A stretch of 8,137 bases of DNA from Bacillota bacterium (lineage in GTDB: Bacteria > Bacillota > Clostridia > Acetivibrionales > DSM-1351): positions 1 through 8,137 of the forward strand of contig JAEZOA010000095.1 in assembly GCA_023441625.1 (NCBI GenBank), written 5' to 3'. The first letter of the stretch is position 1; each line of letters opens with the position of its first letter. The translations under genes were made by a program, and so were the position numbers. The notes below the pieces were generated by a model. That model was not told where the DNA came from. It worked only from the letters and a program-made list of their open reading frames with translations, and ran no database searches. Below, piece by piece: positions 6,037 to 8,137 of the stretch.

Positions 6037-7116
6037 ATGTTTGATAAACTGCAGGCGGCAGAGGATAGGTATGATGAAATAAACCATAAGCTTAGTGATC
6101 CTGATATAATTAACAATCAAGATGAATATAAAAAATTTATGAAGGAATTTTCTGACTTAGAAGAGATTGTACAGGCTTACAGAGAGTACAAAAAGGTTAC
6201 AAATGAAATTGATGAGGCTAGAGAGCTTCTAAATGAGACACTGGAGAAAGATTTTCAAGAGATGGTGCAATTAGAGTTTGAAGAAGCTCAGGAGAAACTT
6301 GAGGTAATAAAGAAACAGTTAAAGATTATGCTTGTTCCCAAGGACCCAAATGATGATAAAAACGTTATTGTAGAAATACGTGGAGGTGCAGGTGGAGATG
6401 AGGCGGCACTATTTGCTGGCGTACTATTTAGGGCGCTGACCAGGTATGCTGAGAGGAAACATTGGAAAACCGAGATATTAGATTCCAATCCAACTGAATT
6501 GGGGGGCTTTAAAGAAGTTGTTTTTGCTATTGAGGGAAAGGGAGCATATAGCAGGCTGAAGTTTGAAAGTGGTGTTCATAGAGTTCAGAGAGTTCCAGCT
6601 ACAGAGTCAAGTGGAAGAATTCATACATCTACAATCACTGTAGCCGTTTTGCCTGAGGTTGAGGATGTTGATATTGAAATTAATCCTAACGATTTAAGGA
6701 TAGACACATATAGAGCAAGTGGTGCAGGAGGACAGCACATAAACAAGACTGACTCCGCAATCAGAATAACCCATATTCCAACTGGTCTTGTTGTAACTTG
6801 TCAGGACCAGCGCTCACAGCATAAAAATAGAGATAAGGCTATGACTGTACTAAGATCAAAGCTATATGATACAGCACAGCAGCAAAAGACTTCGGAGCTT
6901 GCTCAGGATAGAAAAAGTCAGGTGGGTACTGGAGATAGAAGTGAAAGAATCAGAACCTACAATTATCCTCAGGGAAGAATAACAGACCATAGAATAAATT
7001 TAACCCTATATAAACTTGACCAAGTCCTTGAAGGTGACCTGGATGAAATAATAGATGCGCTTATCACTACTGAGCAATCAGAAAAATTAGGTAGCGGCAG
7101 TGATGATGAGGATTAA
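6037..7116 (+). CDS. prfA: Peptide chain release factor 1 (RF1)
   Basis: This 359-residue protein matches class I bacterial release factors in length and motifs. An N-terminal helical domain (1-105) is followed by the codon-recognition domain with PAT at 187-189 (in HRVQRVPATESSGRIHTS), the RF1 tripeptide that reads UAA and UAG; RF2 would have SPF. The catalytic GGQ lies at 231-233 in SGAGGQHINKTDS; Gln233 is the residue normally methylated by PrmC. It hydrolyses peptidyl-tRNA in the ribosomal A site at stop codons. Start ATG 6037 has GGAGG (6027-6031) 5 bases upstream. In many Firmicutes prmC immediately precedes prfA; here the upstream gene is the unrelated DUF4097 gene behind a terminator, and prfA has its own promoter. 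Nothing looks damaged. The acidic Ser/Asp/Glu tail (353-359) is short and of no known meaning. Confidence 0.98.
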   Translation: MFDKLQAAEDRYDEINHKLSDPDIINNQDEYKKFMKEFSDLEEIVQAYREYKKVTNEIDEARELLNETLEKDFQEMVQLEFEEAQEKLEVIKKQLKIMLVPKDPNDDKNVIVEIRGGAGGDEAALFAGVLFRALTRYAERKHWKTEILDSNPTELGGFKEVVFAIEGKGAYSRLKFESGVHRVQRVPATESSGRIHTSTITVAVLPEVEDVDIEINPNDLRIDTYRASGAGGQHINKTDSAIRITHIPTGLVVTCQDQRSQHKNRDKAMTVLRSKLYDTAQQQKTSELAQDRKSQVGTGDRSERIRTYNYPQGRITDHRINLTLYKLDQVLEGDLDEIIDALITTEQSEKLGSGSDDED

Positions 7117-7178
7117 AAATGACTGATATTACATTTTTTAAAAGTTTTTGTTAATAATAATAATCTGCGGCACATTAG

Positions 7179-7205
7179 AATAGTATGTTTGTAGGACTTA
7201 CTATT
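7179..7205 (+). repeat. 7-bp inverted repeat just before the ZIP transporter gene
   Basis: AATAGTA (7179-7185) and TACTATT (7199-7205) are perfect complements separated by 13 bases, ending 8 bases before the AAGGGG ribosome binding site. It could be a metal-regulator operator or a weak RNA hairpin limiting translation. It does not clearly match Zur, Fur or MntR consensus sites as I know them. AT-rich and short, so chance is possible. Confidence 0.3.
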
Positions 7206-7224
7206 TCAAAAAAAGGGGCTTGCT

Positions 7225-7968
7225 GTGGAACACATACTGAAAATTGCAATAGTAGGCTTGATATCAGGCATTACCGGAACAGGTATTGGTGGATTGATAG
7301 CCTTTTTTGCGGGCAAAGATATAAGTAATAGATTATTAAGTACCATTTTGGAATTTTCTGCAGGACTAATGACGTCGGTTGTTTGCTTTGAATTAATACC
7401 AGAGGCGGTAAAGATTGCTGGCTTAAACTTAACAATGATAGGTGTAATTTTAGGAATATTGGTAATTATTTTCTTAGATGATTTTGTTAAACAATTAAGT
7501 TTTGTAAAAAATGCAAAAGGAAACTCAAACTTATTACGGGCAGGGATATTGGTTTCAATTGGATTAGCACTTCATAATTTACCAGAGGGTTTCGCAGTTG
7601 GATCAGGCTTTGAAGCTTCTGTGACTCTAGGAGTTACTCTAACCATAATTATAGTGATTCATGATGTGCCAGAAGGCATCGCGATGGCCCTACCTATGAA
7701 ATTAGGTGGATTTTCTGCTACTAAAGCATTTTTACTGACAATACTCTCAGGAGTTCCAATGGGAGTAGGGGCTTTAATTGGTGGAGCCTTAGGACACATA
7801 TCTCAGCAGTTTGTAGCAGTTTGTCTCGGATTTGCAGGTGGAGCAATGCTTTATGTAATATTTGGCGAATTGATACCTGAATCCAAAAGAATTTATTTGG
7901 GAAGAATGTCATCAGTAGGCAATATATTAGGGATTTTATGTGGTATAATAGTAACAATGTTAAACTGA
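7225..7968 (+). CDS. ZIP-family divalent metal transporter
   Basis: This 247-residue, highly hydrophobic protein has about eight predicted membrane helices. It carries the paired ZIP metal-site motifs HNLPEG (117-122) in TM4 and HDVPEG (146-151) in TM5. Two further acidic motifs, FELIPEA (55-61) and FGELIPES (213-220), lie in symmetrical positions in TM2 and TM7. ZIP proteins such as E. coli ZupT import Zn2+, Fe2+ or Mn2+ into the cytoplasm. The TM3-TM4 loop (about 90-103) is short and lacks the usual His-rich stretch. The start is GTG 7225, 6 bases after AAGGGG (7213-7218); no in-frame ATG sits nearer the first helix. It lies 108 bases after prfA with no obvious terminator between, so it may be co-transcribed. 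A ZIP gene next to prfA is, as I recall, common in Clostridia. Confidence 0.9.
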   Translation: MEHILKIAIVGLISGITGTGIGGLIAFFAGKDISNRLLSTILEFSAGLMTSVVCFELIPEAVKIAGLNLTMIGVILGILVIIFLDDFVKQLSFVKNAKGNSNLLRAGILVSIGLALHNLPEGFAVGSGFEASVTLGVTLTIIIVIHDVPEGIAMALPMKLGGFSATKAFLLTILSGVPMGVGALIGGALGHISQQFVAVCLGFAGGAMLYVIFGELIPESKRIYLGRMSSVGNILGILCGIIVTMLN

Positions 7969-8137
7969 AATGGTCGGAGCATAGGTTAAAAGAACTTAAA
8001 TAATAAAAAGAGACTAACTATTAAAAGTCAAGTTTTAAAATGATATTTTTTGAATAAACTGCAGAAATGCAATTTAGATATTTATGAACCTTGAAAACTG
8101 CATGACGAATAGAGCATCTGTTAAGGTGCTCAAAGAA
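7969..8137. other. Terminal intergenic region, no gene seen
   Basis: No open frame with a ribosome binding site is visible here. The only organised elements are a small TGCA-GAAA-TGCA hairpin near 8060 and the rRNA-leader-like segment at 8087-8131. No strong terminator for the ZIP gene and no consensus promoter were found. Confidence 0.5.
8087..8131 (+). promoter_or_regulatory. Possible rRNA leader or spacer element with boxA-like sequence and hairpin
   Basis: ACCTTGAAAACTGCATGA (8089-8106) resembles the TTTGAAAACT segment found upstream of rRNA genes in Firmicutes (boxA-like, in 16S leaders and 16S-23S spacers). It is followed by an 8-bp hairpin, GAGCATCT (8112-8119) with AGGTGCTC (8124-8131), one pair being T-G, around a GTTA loop. 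No mature rRNA sequence is inside the window, so this is an inference about what lies to the right. Confidence 0.35.

Noticed and set aside
8050..8079. TTGAAT and TTAGAT as an rRNA promoter before the boxA-like element
   Set aside because: The -10 matches only half the consensus and the spacing is 18. rRNA promoters are normally near-consensus.

Overview
The window is AT-rich, with strong GGAGG-type ribosome binding sites, TTG and GTG starts, and sigma-A-like promoters. This fits a low-GC Firmicute, most likely an anaerobic class such as Clostridia or Tissierellia. The assignment rests on composition, signals and gene families; no rRNA or marker gene fixes a genus.

Left block (1-1896, minus strand): a membrane protein with two DUF1538 repeats is followed, with an 8-base overlap, by a PII-like regulator cut by the window edge. 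The PII-like protein appears to be a tandem of two PII domains. This looks like a translationally coupled membrane protein and signal-sensor pair, plausibly a cation transporter with a nucleotide-responsive regulator.

Divergent gap (1897-2494): about 600 bases with no credible gene. It holds a minus-strand extended -10 promoter candidate, a 12-base inverted repeat placed around it, and several hairpins that would form a roughly 400-nt leader for the DUF1538 transcript.

Middle block (2495-5824, plus strand): a CNNM/CorC-type membrane protein with a CBS pair (probable Mg2+/Co2+ exporter) begins at a TTG codon. Next comes a two-gene operon with its own TTGACA promoter: a DUF2089 zinc-ribbon/HTH protein and a YvlB/LiaX-like DUF4097 beta-repeat protein. 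The operon ends at a perfect 18-bp hairpin. The two proteins share a short helical SHOCT-like motif, at the C-terminus of the first and the N-terminus of the second. Known relatives point to cell-envelope stress.

Right block (5825-7968, plus strand): prfA (peptide chain release factor 1) is driven by an extended -10 promoter that overlaps two 18-bp tandem repeats, an operator-like arrangement. It is followed by a ZIP-family metal transporter. The last 169 bases hold no gene, but near the edge there is a TTGAAAACTG element and an 8-bp hairpin resembling rRNA leader or spacer sequence, so an rRNA operon may lie just outside.

Three of the six genes (DUF1538, CNNM, ZIP) are predicted ion or metal transporters, but each is on a separate or separable transcription unit. 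I do not see a defence island, mobile element, CRISPR array or tRNA. The least-described items are the DUF1538/tandem-PII pair with its structured leader, the DUF2089/DUF4097 operon, and the tandem repeats at the prfA promoter.
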